A DNA stretch of 64,000 bases from Otatea glauca (Eukaryota; Streptophyta; Magnoliopsida; Poales; Poaceae): positions 62,001 to 126,000 of the forward strand of contig JAYEVK010000152.1 of the NCBI GenBank assembly GCA_036346275.1, written 5' to 3'. The notes under the pieces are model-generated. The model saw only the letters and a program-made list of their open reading frames with translations. It was not told where the DNA came from and made no database searches. Positions within the stretch are counted from its first letter, which is position 1; every line of letters begins with the position of its first letter. Positions 23,035 to 32,800 of this stretch are shown piece after piece. A program made the translations under genes and the position numbers.

Positions 23035-23715
23035 TGTTGGCGCCAAAAAACGTGAAGAAGGGTCTATTAGCCACAACACACCGGACGAACATCAGGTTTT
23101 GAGGTTCGAGGCGTGCCAACCGATTCGATCCTGCAATCGATCAGATGAATATAAAATATTCTCAAAGCCGATTTAGCGAGACAATCGGCAAAGATCTAAA
23201 CAGCTAAAAAGCTGATCAAATCTAATGTAACAATAAGTCTAATTAGCCGATTAGGGCTAATCAGATGATAGAGATAGATCTTTTCTGAAAAAGACGATGT
23301 GCAACAAGATCGGAGAAAACCAAACCTAATTGGCGTAATCGAAGGTGATCAACAATCGGTGATGTGCAACTTTATTGATCAAATCAGATTACAAAGGAGA
23401 ATCTAAATTATAGATGCTACTCCTAGTCGACAAAAAGTAAATAAAAGTAATGCGGGTTGATTGATTTGATTGTGTTGTTTTTCTCGTTTGCCCCCGACTA
23501 TCTTTTATAGCTATCGACCGATCGTATCCACCTCTAATTTGTTGCTCATCATGATCCGTATCGGTCTCAACTCGAATAGTATTCCTCTTTTTTTAGATTA
23601 AATATCGGTCACAATCCATACTTAAACATTTTTTTCTATATCCGATATCGGTCAAGATATCTTTGACCCTTAGCCTGATAACTTGGTCACTCCTTGCTAA
23701 ATTTTAGTGCAAACA
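23035..23715 (-). repeat. Tat-A 5' LTR
   Basis: 681-bp partner of 5657-6337. In the element's sense it runs from 23715 (TGTTTGCAC) to 23035 (GGCGCCAACA). Numerous substitutions separate the two LTRs, so they are not a fresh pair. Confidence 0.92.
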
Positions 23716-23720
23716 CTCTC

Positions 23721-23820
23721 ATATAAATAGTAGATAGTATTTTTCTCTCTCCTTCACATCATTTAAAATCTTATATAGCATAATCTTATAGATAGCTAAC
23801 ATGTAATATTGTATATGCCC
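23721..23820. mobile_element. MITE remnant, right end
   Basis: The segment ends ATATTGTATATGCCC followed by TAA (23821-23823). The end is the same type as that of the MITE at 5480-5644. Its left part is missing or lies across the Tat-A insertion, so the Tat-A insertion may have landed in overlapping or tandem MITE copies. Confidence 0.45.
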
Positions 23821-24076
23821 TAATAGGCTCTGAACCGTCGGCCGGTTGATCAGACGATCAAAGTTTATGCAGCTCCTTAGATGGCCAGCTGGAGTAGCCG
23901 ACTTGGGGTGGTCTGGTGGAGGCACTTCAGCGACTGCAAGTATCCTCATACGGACGGAGTGTGACGGGAAAGATTTGACGTTTGGCACAGTGAAAAAGGT
24001 CACGAGACAGCGTGGCTCGTGAAGCTCGAGTGGTACCTGATGGGGAATAGTACGTGGCGGTTACGGACGTACGTAC

Positions 24077-24445
24077 CCGTCGCGCATACGAGGGTGGCAT
24101 GAGCGAGCGGAGAACGGCGAAGTACTCATCCATCTGCCGCCGCCGGTTGCGCTCCACGGCAATGTGGTTCCGCCGCTGGCTCTCCGCCTCCTCCCTGTTC
24201 TTCGCTGCCTTCGCGCTCTTCCGCCGCCGGCGCCTCTTGCCGGCCTGCACAGCCGCCGGCGCCTCTTGCCGGCCTGCACAGCCGCCGGCTCGGTGTGGAA
24301 GCCGGGGGCTGCAACCGACGGCGACGTCAACGGACGGCCAGTGCAGTAGACGGAGCAGCAGGTTGCCGTGTCCAAGGCACCACCGTGCGGCATGGCCACG
24401 AACTCTTCCTGCAGCACGGAACACCATAGCTTGGAGCAGCGCCAT
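24077..24445 (-). pseudogene. bHLH transcription factor pseudogene, exon 1 (N-terminus, basic region, helix 1)
   Basis: The minus-strand start ATG is at 24445. The exon ends with the basic region and first helix HIAVERNRRRQMDEYFAVLR (His, Glu and Arg at the E-box contact positions), then SLMPPSYARR and a GTACGT donor at 24076. The continuation (GDQASIVGGAI) is at 5048, across a 19-kb intron. A 29-bp tandem duplication at 24223-24280 shifts the frame: read without one copy, the upstream frame (QEEFVAMPHGG, then EPAAVQAGKRRRR) joins directly to KSAKAAKNREEAESQRR and the bHLH. A second one-base shift near the start (between the initiating ATG and QEEFV) is likely. Confidence 0.88.
24223..24289. 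repeat. 29-bp tandem duplication in bHLH exon 1
   Basis: The unit starting GCCGCCGGCGCCTCTTGCC occurs at 24223-24251 and 24252-24280, with a 9-base third partial copy to 24289. The period of 29 is not a multiple of three, so it breaks the reading frame between the N-terminus and the DNA-binding domain. Confidence 0.95.
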
Positions 24446-24651
24446 GTTTCCTTCTAGCCACTACTTTCCAGAAGCTACTACAGAGCTGCCTACTTGTGGC
24501 TCGGCATGGGGTTCAGCTGTTCAGGGTTTATGTTCAGGGTTTATCGAGGTGAGCCAGCGGGTGTCTTTAAAAAGAGGCTGAGAAAAACCCGGTTTGGCAG
24601 TGGCCACGCAAAAGAAGCACGTAGGTCGGGGTAGGTCGGGATCCAATCTAA
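24446..24651. other. bHLH 5' flank
   Basis: Upstream (minus sense) of the bHLH start. It contains a short duplication GTAGGTCGGG GTAGGTCGGG at 24621-24640. No TATA box could be assigned with confidence. Confidence 0.4.
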
Positions 24652-24955
24652 GGTACATATAATGTAAAAGGTCAGTTGATTATATACTTTGTCAAGCGTC
24701 ACGTAAGATTTTTACTGATATAAAAAAGAGAAAGTATAACTGTCTCTTTATAAAGAGACAACTATATAAACATCATAAAACATCATTATATAACTAATTG
24801 ATTATAATAACATCTTTTTCTTGCTATAATTAAAAGATTGTATGATCTTATTGAGACAATTTTTAGATGTCATCATTGTAGAATTTGTTTTTAGTTGTCT
24901 TTAAATGATATAAAAAATATATAGATATCAGTAATCTCTACTACTGTATATACTC
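24652..24955. mobile_element. Tourist-like MITE, 304 bp
   Basis: The right end read inward is GAGTATATACAGTAGTAGAG, matching the MITE at 5480. The left end (GGTACATATAATG) is diverged. TAA flanks both sides (24649-24651 and 24956-24958). An internal palindrome lies around TGTCTCTTTATAAAGAGACA (24741-24760). The element is AT-rich and noncoding. Confidence 0.5.
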
Positions 24956-24958
24956 TAA

Positions 24959-25354
24959 CATAACCAAAATAACAGCAAGCTGGCTAGCTCGGCAGTCGAG
25001 CGAGGTGCCCGCCATGGTTCGATCCTCGACCGCCCCCGGCTGAACCTTATACATTTATTTTTTAATACTGTTGTTGGTTTTGTACGTAAAGAAGCCATAA
25101 TATTTTTGATACAAGTTCTGTCGCAAACTATACGTACTGTTGGTTAGTTCAGTACATAAAGCATGGGCTTCTTGGAAGGATCGTTTGATGGTGGATGAGT
25201 TACGAGTGGACATCTTCACCCGGGATAGGTTCAAATCCTGATGCTCACATATTATACACACTAATATGTTTTAGTAAGAATTTTATGAGGTTGTGGCTGT
25301 ATGTTCAGCTTCCATTTGTCTAGACATGTGCTAAAAGGACACTATGTCTGTAGT
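24959..25354. other. No gene; two sequences resembling tRNA internal promoters
   Basis: TGGCTAGCTCGG followed about 40 bp later by GGTTCGATCC (24980-25027), and GGTTCAAATCC at 25219-25239, resemble RNA polymerase III A and B boxes. No cloverleaf can be folded from either, so these are at best SINE remnants, not tRNA genes. Confidence 0.3.
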
Positions 25355-25545
25355 TAGGGGTGAAAACGGATCGGATACGGACGGATAATAGCTCTACCAT
25401 ATTTGTTTTCATATTTTTTCTCGGATGTGGATACGGATACGGATAGTCCGGATACGAATACAAATACGGATAATATCGAATACAGATACGGATCGAATAC
25501 GAATCGAATCGGATACGGTTTCGAATATTTTATCGGAACATGATA
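25355..25545. mobile_element. Lone terminus of an Ac-like hAT element with GGATACGGATA subterminal repeats
   Basis: TAGGGGTGAAAACGGATCGG is an Ac/Ds-type end. It is followed by many GGATACGGAT/CGGATACGA repeats typical of hAT subterminal regions. No matching opposite end was found downstream, so the element is truncated, or the other end has diverged beyond recognition. Confidence 0.65.
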
Positions 25546-26284
25546 ACCCCTTAGATTGTATATAAAAAGTCAACGAAAACATATAACTAGTTGATTTGAT
25601 GAAAATGTTATTGAAAATTGAACAAATATAAGCATTTTCATTCACTTAGACAATAAGTAGATACCATGTCGCAAATAAAATTATATAAGACTTAGTTTAT
25701 CACATACATACAATTAGTTCATTATACACGTAGATCAAAACACAAAAATGAAGGTAATCTTTACTCAAAGATACAAATGGAGGCAAACACATAACACACT
25801 AAAAGTTTGATAATACTTAAATATCACGTCTCTAGAAAAAGTATATAACACTTATATGTAATGATCCAAGATTTATATTCTTTGTTGAATTATTTTAAAA
25901 ATAATAAATTATGTATTTATGAGTTTTTATGATTTTTAGCTACTTATTTAAATATTTTCCTATTAAGAATAGGAATATTTGAATTTTTGAGAAAATTTAA
26001 AGTCTGATAAAATCTTGAAAATAATTTTTTAAATGTTAGATTATTTCTAGAACTTTCTCAAAAAAAATTCATAATTTTTGGAGTTGGTTTGCTAATTTTA
26101 ATAATTAAAACTTACTTTATGGATTAATTAAATTAGAAAACAATCCTGAAATTAAGAAACATAAGCAACGAGAATGTAAATTGCAAGAAATTAAAGTGTT
26201 GAATTTAAAGTGAGGAATTTAAATACTGGATTTAAATGCTGAATTTAGGATATAATGTAAATACTGAAATTAAATTCAAAAAAT
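25546..26284. other. AT-rich DNA, no gene recognised
   Basis: Very AT-rich with no open frame of interest. It may be the interior of the truncated hAT element that begins at 25355. Confidence 0.35.
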
Positions 26285-26835
26285 AAGGAAGTAAAATTTT
26301 ATTTCTTGAGAGGAATGTCTATAAAGCTTCACAATAAGGCGGGCAAAACTTAAAGGAGCACACAAAACTTTCAAGATCTCCTGGAGCTACCTCTACCCCT
26401 CTATTTATACTACTCTTGAGATATCTTACGCCTTTCGATGAGTTCTACTTGGCCCTCAAGTAACCTCATCAAGGGTTGAGATTGAGTCATCCTCCACCCT
26501 TGGATGAGTTCTACTTGGCCCTCAAGAAACCTCATCAAGAGTTAAAATTCACTCAAGCTAACTTGACCGCTACTTTATCCTCTAAACCGCAATCCAACGG
26601 CTCTCCTTGATTCGAGCAACCCCAAGTTAGCATCTTAGTCGTTCACTTGTCTTCTAGGCTGGCAGCGACTCTGTCTCCGGTCATCCTCCGGCAATCCCCG
26701 ACCGTCTGGACCTCCGACGCACTTCGTCTAGTCCTGGTCATCCTCCGCCTCACCAAGACCTAGCACCATCGTCCTGCAACCATCAAAAATAAGGAAACCC
26801 ATCACATAGCAATGTACAAAATGATATACAATAAT
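26285..26835 (-). repeat. LTR-like repeat, copy B (minus orientation)
   Basis: On the minus strand this carries the same landmark order as 1040-1830. It also has a TATAAATAG box (26409-26401), GAAGCTTTATAG and a GAAATAAAA polyadenylation-like signal near 26303. A 66-bp internal tandem duplication (GATGAGTTCTACTTGGCCC at 26437 and 26503) is present. It is best read as a diverged solo LTR, opposite in orientation to copy A. Confidence 0.45.
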
Positions 26836-28010
26836 TATTCAATTGCTAAAAATAAATCTTATTCCTAACTCAAATACAATCAAATACGCATCACCAATAT
26901 GGTTAGACCTCCATCAAACTACTCAAGTTCACATTATACTAAATTAAGACATGTCAAGTGCAAATTGTTATACCTTTGCTAGCAAGCACAAATAAGGCTG
27001 TCATTTTTGTATGATTTTAACAAGTGCAACATTTAGTATAGACTCCAAACTAGAAGTAAAGCCATATAATGGATCAAACAAAATACCTAGAGTTCAACCT
27101 AGTCAACACTTTGGAGAAGCTAGATGTGCATAAAAGATCCATCGTTCTCAATTATCTTTAATGCAAATTTTGTTTTAAAACTTGAACGCACATAGTGGGG
27201 TGCAAATATTTAACATTATTTGCATTCTTTACACACTTTCTTTTTTTTATTTGCATTTTTCAAGTGTTATTGACTCAAGCCATCGTCGACCATATCAAGA
27301 AGGCCTCTTAAAAGAATGGTGTTGGTAATACACGATACATTCCAAGTTCATCCCAAGTGCAATGGAAAGCAGTCTTGTGAATGTAAAGTGTTGAGATCAA
27401 TTTGAACACAAAAGTCAAATTTTCTTTTCATTTTAGTACTTCGATTCATGAGCATATGAAGGACTCTATAATGGATCAATCTAGCTTCACCCAAGTTGCT
27501 ATAAAGACTCTAGTAGAAATAAAAGATTTCACAAAACATAGCATATGCACCTAGTGAGGAAACATAGCAAGTAAAAGCTATAAGTTTCATCAAATTTTCA
27601 TTAAAGCTCAATTTTTATTTTTTAACAAGCTTAGTGTAAAATTCCAATTTTTGCATTTCTTAAATTGAATATGTATTTTCTATTTTTTATGAATTTTCTA
27701 GAATTTATTTGAATTAATTTGTATTGAATGATTTATGGCTTATTTATAAAGTTATTTGGAAAATATGAAAAGTCTAAATAAACTTTTGTTAGAAATATTT
27801 TATTTGAGTTCCAAATACCCTAAAATATTTTCCGAATTTTTTTTAGAATTTTTCTGGTATTTTTGCTATTTTATTTGTCTACTTCTAATTTCTAATATTT
27901 ATTTAATTCGGAAATGTTTTAAAAATGCTTGTGAATAGTGCTAGGCCGCAGCCCAACAGGTTGACCCATTTTCAGCCCGCGCAAACCCACTTCACCTAAA
28001 CCCTAGCCAC
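26836..28010. other. AT-rich DNA, no gene recognised
   Basis: No coding frame of note and no element ends found. It looks like old repeat sequence. Confidence 0.35.
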
Positions 28011-28795
28011 CGTCGCGTACTTACCGTTGGATCTTGATCCAATCGTTGTTCCTCGCCCGCGTTGTTGCGCCTCGTGTGCCATCGTATCGGATATGCGGGG
28101 ATGGTCCCGATTGCGCCACGTCAACGTCGCTGGATCTCTCCAAATCCATTGCACCACCGTAATCCCGCGATCGTCGGAGTTCGTTTCTGCCCCGTTCGCG
28201 CTCTTCGAGGCGACTGTTTATTGCGCCGTCTTGCGCACCGTGTAGCCTGCCTCGAGCCGCTCCCGTAGCCCTAGCACGCGCCCGCTGAGTCATCATCTTG
28301 CGCCCGCGCGAGATCGCTGGAGTAATTCGAAGCCTACACCGTCGGTTTTCCGTCGCTTCCGTCGTCGTCAAGACTCGCCTGCCGTGTTTGAGCCTGGATT
28401 CGAGGAGCGTGCACCAAGCCGCTTCGAACCAAAGGGAAAACATCGCTGGAGACTCGCTGCATCGCCGTCGCCTTGGTCTTCGTTCTCAGCGTCGGTAAGA
28501 TGCCGCCGAGTTGTGCGCCGCTGCGTCATTGCCGCCTTCGTGATCTTGCACCGCCGTCTAATCTAGATCGTACGGTGTAGATTGCATCGTGTAGTATCGC
28601 TTTAGGTTAAGTTTCAGCCGTCAGATCGTGGATGGATGATCAGGATCTAGCCGCGTGTCAGCTCCGCAGTACACCTTGCGTCGCCGCCTCGCCGCCTGTC
28701 CTGACCACCGGATCTTGATCGCGCGGTTCTGCCCGTGCCACGTGTCGCCCGCACGGGGTAGCCGTGTCGCCCTAATCCGACGACTATATTATGCT
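28011..28795. other. GC-rich block, no gene recognised
   Basis: An abrupt switch to GC-rich sequence gives overlapping short frames on all strands but none with a domain I recognise. The abrupt boundary with AT-rich DNA at about 27990 suggests an LTR or a captured gene 5' end. Confidence 0.35.
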
Positions 28796-29330
28796 AGGAA
28801 GAAGTTAATATAACACCCTGAACTTTAGTCGAAAGTCTGTTCAGCACTTCGAACTATGAAACCAGACATTTAACTCTCTAAACTTTGTAATTCAGTTCAA
28901 ATAATACATTAACCCAGTTTCGCATAGTGGTATTGCACGTGTGACACAATGAGTGAGCATTTTTGCTATATAAGATGACACGCTAGCCAAGTTAAGTCAA
29001 TAACAGGTGGATCCACATGCACTTCACTTCCGCAGAGCTCTTGCTTCCATGACTATTGGCCCCTGCAGCTCCCATTTCCCTATTTCGATTTGGAAGAGAA
29101 GCTCGTGTGAACCTCACCTGTCATTCATCTAAACTTATTCAGCGTGTCATCATACGTGGCAAAATCGTCCACTCATCATGCTACGCGGGCGATACTACTA
29201 TGTGAAATCAGATCAGTGTGTTATTTAAATCGAATTGTAAAGTTCGGTGAGCCAAATAGTAGATTTTATAGTTTAGGGTATTAGACAGTCTTTTGATGAA
29301 AGTTAAGGTGTTACACAGATTTTTTTTCCT
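28796..29330. mobile_element. Mutator-like MITE, 535 bp
   Basis: The left arm (AATATAACACCCTGAACTTT onward) pairs with the right arm read in reverse (GTGTAACACCTTAACTTTCA onward) over about 200 bp. This includes an AACTTT(A)CAATTC block and a CATAGT(A/G)GTAT block. Flanks ATTATGCT and ATTCTGCC match at 6 of 8 bases, so the target duplication is decayed. No coding capacity. Confidence 0.75.
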
Positions 29331-29721
29331 ATTCTGCCGTTGTATGATACATGGGCGGTTAGCCCAGCCTGAACCCAAGCTACTTTGATGGGCTGGGCCG
29401 CTGGGCTAAGTAAACAAATCCAGTAACTTTCTTAGTCCCCCGGTAATTTGTCCCAAACAAATCGAATGACCCCTACAGACGAGCACAACCTGGCTCGGCT
29501 CGACCCGTCTGTCGCACGTCGGCACTCGGCCGGTCGTCGTCTCCGAGCGTCTCCCTCCACGCCGCCTGTTCCTTTCCTCCCCTCGGCCGCGACCCGCTAG
29601 TCCGCTACTAAAGAACCGCCTCAAAACCTTCCTTTTCTTGGATCCCTTCAAGAGTTCCAGTTCAACTCCCCCCGCAGTAAGCAACCAGCCTGCCCGCGTT
29701 AATTCCATTCCTTAATTGCCA

Positions 29722-29814
29722 ATGGCGACCGCCATCACGGCCTTCTCGCGCTCGCCTTGGGATAAACTCCGCGCAAAGGAAGGCACCGTCGCGCCCCCTG
29801 ATCCCCCGCGTTAA
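29722..29814 (+). promoter_or_regulatory. Upstream ORF of 30 codons in the GH5 leader
   Basis: An ATG in good context (CCAATGGCG) opens 30 codons ending in TAA, 69 bases before the GH5 start codon. If the transcript begins upstream of 29722 it could limit translation of the main ORF. The transcript start is not visible in the sequence. Confidence 0.4.
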
Positions 29815-29883
29815 TACCCTCCTCCTCGCCGAGCCTCCGGTCCCAGGTTCGTGGTGGTAGGACGACACTGGACACCGGCCTGC

Positions 29884-32800
29884 ATGGACCATCTTCTTGG
29901 CTTCTTGCTGCTTTCTTGGTTTCTTTTCCCTTCTTGCCGCTGCTCAGGTGAGGAGTTATGCACTTTTTGGTAGTTTCTGAGGGCAAGTTTCTATTGTTCG
30001 TTAAGTAGTGTTTCTAGATTATAGAGAGGGAAACTCTGAAGAAGATAAAATTGCAATTAGTATAGGAGAAGGAAGTAACGGTAATATTTGATGGTAATTC
30101 CTCCTTATTTTGGGCCACTTAAAGCAATCTTGCCAACTCGTGAAGTGAGACGGTGAGAGCAAAATTGGCTCTCATGTGGGCAAAATTATCTATTGGTATA
30201 TAATTAGTTCATTTTCAATTGCACAAAATACAAATGATCCATTATGCCATACACGAAACATTGTATCTGCATAGACATGAAGGATTGGAGGGAATTACAC
30301 TGTATTGCATTCCTTTTTTTTTCAGTTTAAGCAGATTCTGCATATACTTTGTTTCTTTTATTTTATTTATTTTTTTGTCCGTGTAGCTGTGAGTTAAATA
30401 TGCATTTGTACCATCAAGTAGTAAATCAAATTTATGGATACAATGTGGAGACCTATTAGTGAATTGCTGTACCAAACTACTGGTTTTATCATCATTTCTT
30501 CTTCAGTGGATGGGCTTTCCAAGGTGAAGGGTGTGAACTTGGGAGGGTGGCTAGTGGTGGAAGGATGGATTAAGCCATCACTGTTTGATGGGATTCCCAA
30601 TGGGGACTTGCTTGTAGGTGGATTACTCTTAGTTGGTCACTGGGTTGTTCGTGGTGAATTGTATGCTTGCATGTTCTCAAAATTTGATCCTCCATGGGTT
30701 TTGTTTTGCAGGATGGGACACAGGTGCAGCTCCGCTCAGTGGTATTGAATAAGTATGTTAGTTCTGTCAATGGGGGTGGATCAAATTTGACAGTGGACCG
30801 TGATGTGGCCTCAACATGGGAGACATTCAAGGTGCGGAGTTATTCTGTTAACATGTGGTTTACACTGGGATCAGGGTATGTGTAATTACTGCTATGATAA
30901 TAGCGGATTAGTCTCACTAATGTGTTTAGACAATACGATACAACATCTCAGTTGCCCACAATAGTTTAGACAATACGATACAACATCTCAGTTGCCCACA
31001 ATATATTTCTTCTTTGCTGTGACAAAAGAAACTTATGATGACTTGAGTTATTGCAAAACTGTAATCGAGTTTAATTGAATAGTATAGGTTAAGGATTGCA
31101 AGATAGATTTATTTGCTACATGGTCAAAATCTTGGAAGATCATTATGGAAGACACTGGAAAAATTATGACTCCACCAAACAACATTAACATATGTTTGAG
31201 TGTCCATTTGTAAGATTATCATGGAATTGACATATATAATATTTAACAATTTAGTACGTTTTAGCAGTAGCAATTAGATTTAGAACCATATGGTTATTGT
31301 CATTTGATGATCCTTTGTTGTACGATTGTTACTGAACCAACCGGAATTTGTCAACACTGTAAATACTGTTATTTACCAATTCCTTCATATACTCTTGAGT
31401 TTCTGACTGCCTTGTTGCTTATTGCATTTTTAACTAAGTCTGTTGTTGCTGGTTCATCTTTAACAGCTTTGGAGGGTGTCAGAAAATGAATTTCAGTTTC
31501 GATGCCTTGGAGGTCAATTTTTTACATCAGACAGCGTTGATGGTTTGATCTTGGCAACCACGACGGAACCATTGTCTAGTGAGACTTTTTACATCGAAAG
31601 GAATGGTAGAAGGGTTCATATTAAACTTCTGAGTGGAGGCTATGTGCAAGTATTACCCAGTTCTGGTTTTCTTTTGGATCTTTCCAAAGTACTATATGTT
31701 ATTGCCCTTCAATCCATAAGTCATGCTGTTAATAAGATATTGCAATCTCTTTTTAACCTAGGCAACAAACGATCATCTGCTTATTTCCGCTTATCAATTC
31801 GAACCAGGGTGGGATAATAATTTAGCAACCTTTGAAATGGTGATTGTTGCCAATTATTTGCATGGGGACTACCAACTTGCGAATGGTTATGGTTACGAGA
31901 AAGCCACGATGATCTTGGAAGTATGCCTAAGATCCCTCTTCACTTTGTTTTTACCCGTCACTTTTCTTTCAAATTTTCCTGAAGAAATCCACTATTGTCC
32001 CTTGCTTAGCATCCTTCGACCCTTTCTTTCTTTTTCATAAGGAGCATAGAAGAAGTTTTGTTACAGCTAGTGACTTTGCTTTCCTATCTCAATATGGAAT
32101 TAATACTGTGAGAATTCCTGTTGGATGGTGGATAGCAAAAGATCCTCATCCACCTTCTCCCTTCATTGGAGGATCTTTGGTTGCTCTGGACCAAGCATTC
32201 TCCTGGGCACAGTAGGTCTTGTTTTTGAACTGTTCTTTGCCGTATTTGTGATATATTTGATCTTCTCTGGTACTACAGTATAAGTCGGGCTGATTTAGTA
32301 ACATACAATTGTTTCTGTTGAATCAGAACTTATGATTTGAAGTGTATCATTGACCTTCATGCTGCTCCTGGTTCACAAAACGGAATGGAACACAGTGCGA
32401 GCAGGGATGGTTCGGTAGACTGGCCATTCCCAGAGTTTATCTCACAAACACTTGAAGTCATTGAATTCCTAGCGACAAGGTTCTCTTTCTTGTAGCATTT
32501 CATCTTAAACCATTGGAATGGTATTATCCACAATTCTCATGAGTCGGGTCTCTACTATGAGATATCTCGGTAATCTCATCTTCTTTCATAAAGCATAAAA
32601 ACTGAATACAATGATGTTCTAATTGACATGCTGGGAGTTTATTTTTTTTAATAATATAAACTAAATAGAGTGATTTTATTCTTATATACTGAATGGTCCT
32701 AACGTACATAGGTTCTTTTATCTTAGAACTTCAAGGACTGCAAAGATTTTGTACAAATCATCAACAGGACTTGTGTTTCTGTTGACTTCTTGTTCAATGT

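Larger units (their letters stand above)
5657..23715 (-). mobile_element. Tat-A: Ty3/gypsy retrotransposon, Tat lineage, 18 kb with nested insertions
   Basis: Two LTRs of about 681 bp (23035-23715 and 5657-6337) start and end TG...CA in the coding sense and look to be in the high-80s percent identical by eye, so the insertion is not recent. Flanks ATCTC and CTCTC match at 4 of 5 bases. The coding order on the minus strand is gag, protease, reverse transcriptase, RNase H, a second RNase H, integrase. The extra RNase H, plus a long 3' region holding an antisense ORF, is characteristic of the Tat lineage. Every domain has stops or frameshifts, so it is non-autonomous now. An Ac-like hAT (12103-17910) and a MULE-MITE (10655-11239) are inserted in it. 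Without these two it would be about 11.7 kb. Confidence 0.92.
5049..24076 (-). other. Intron 1 of the bHLH pseudogene, expanded to 19 kb by insertions
   Basis: The donor (GTACGT, minus strand, 24076 downward) follows the SYARR codons of exon 1, and the acceptor (CAG, ending at 5049) precedes GDQAS of exon 2. This is the splice position found in this bHLH subgroup. The intron contains a Tourist-like MITE, the Tat-A retrotransposon with its own insertions, and a second MITE piece. Without Tat-A (5657-23715) the intron would be about 1 kb. Confidence 0.8.

Noticed and set aside
24054..24581. A 175-codon plus-strand ORF
   Set aside because: It is antisense to bHLH exon 1 and lacks any domain.
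24980..25239. tRNA genes
   Set aside because: B-box-like words are present, but T-arm and acceptor stems do not pair.
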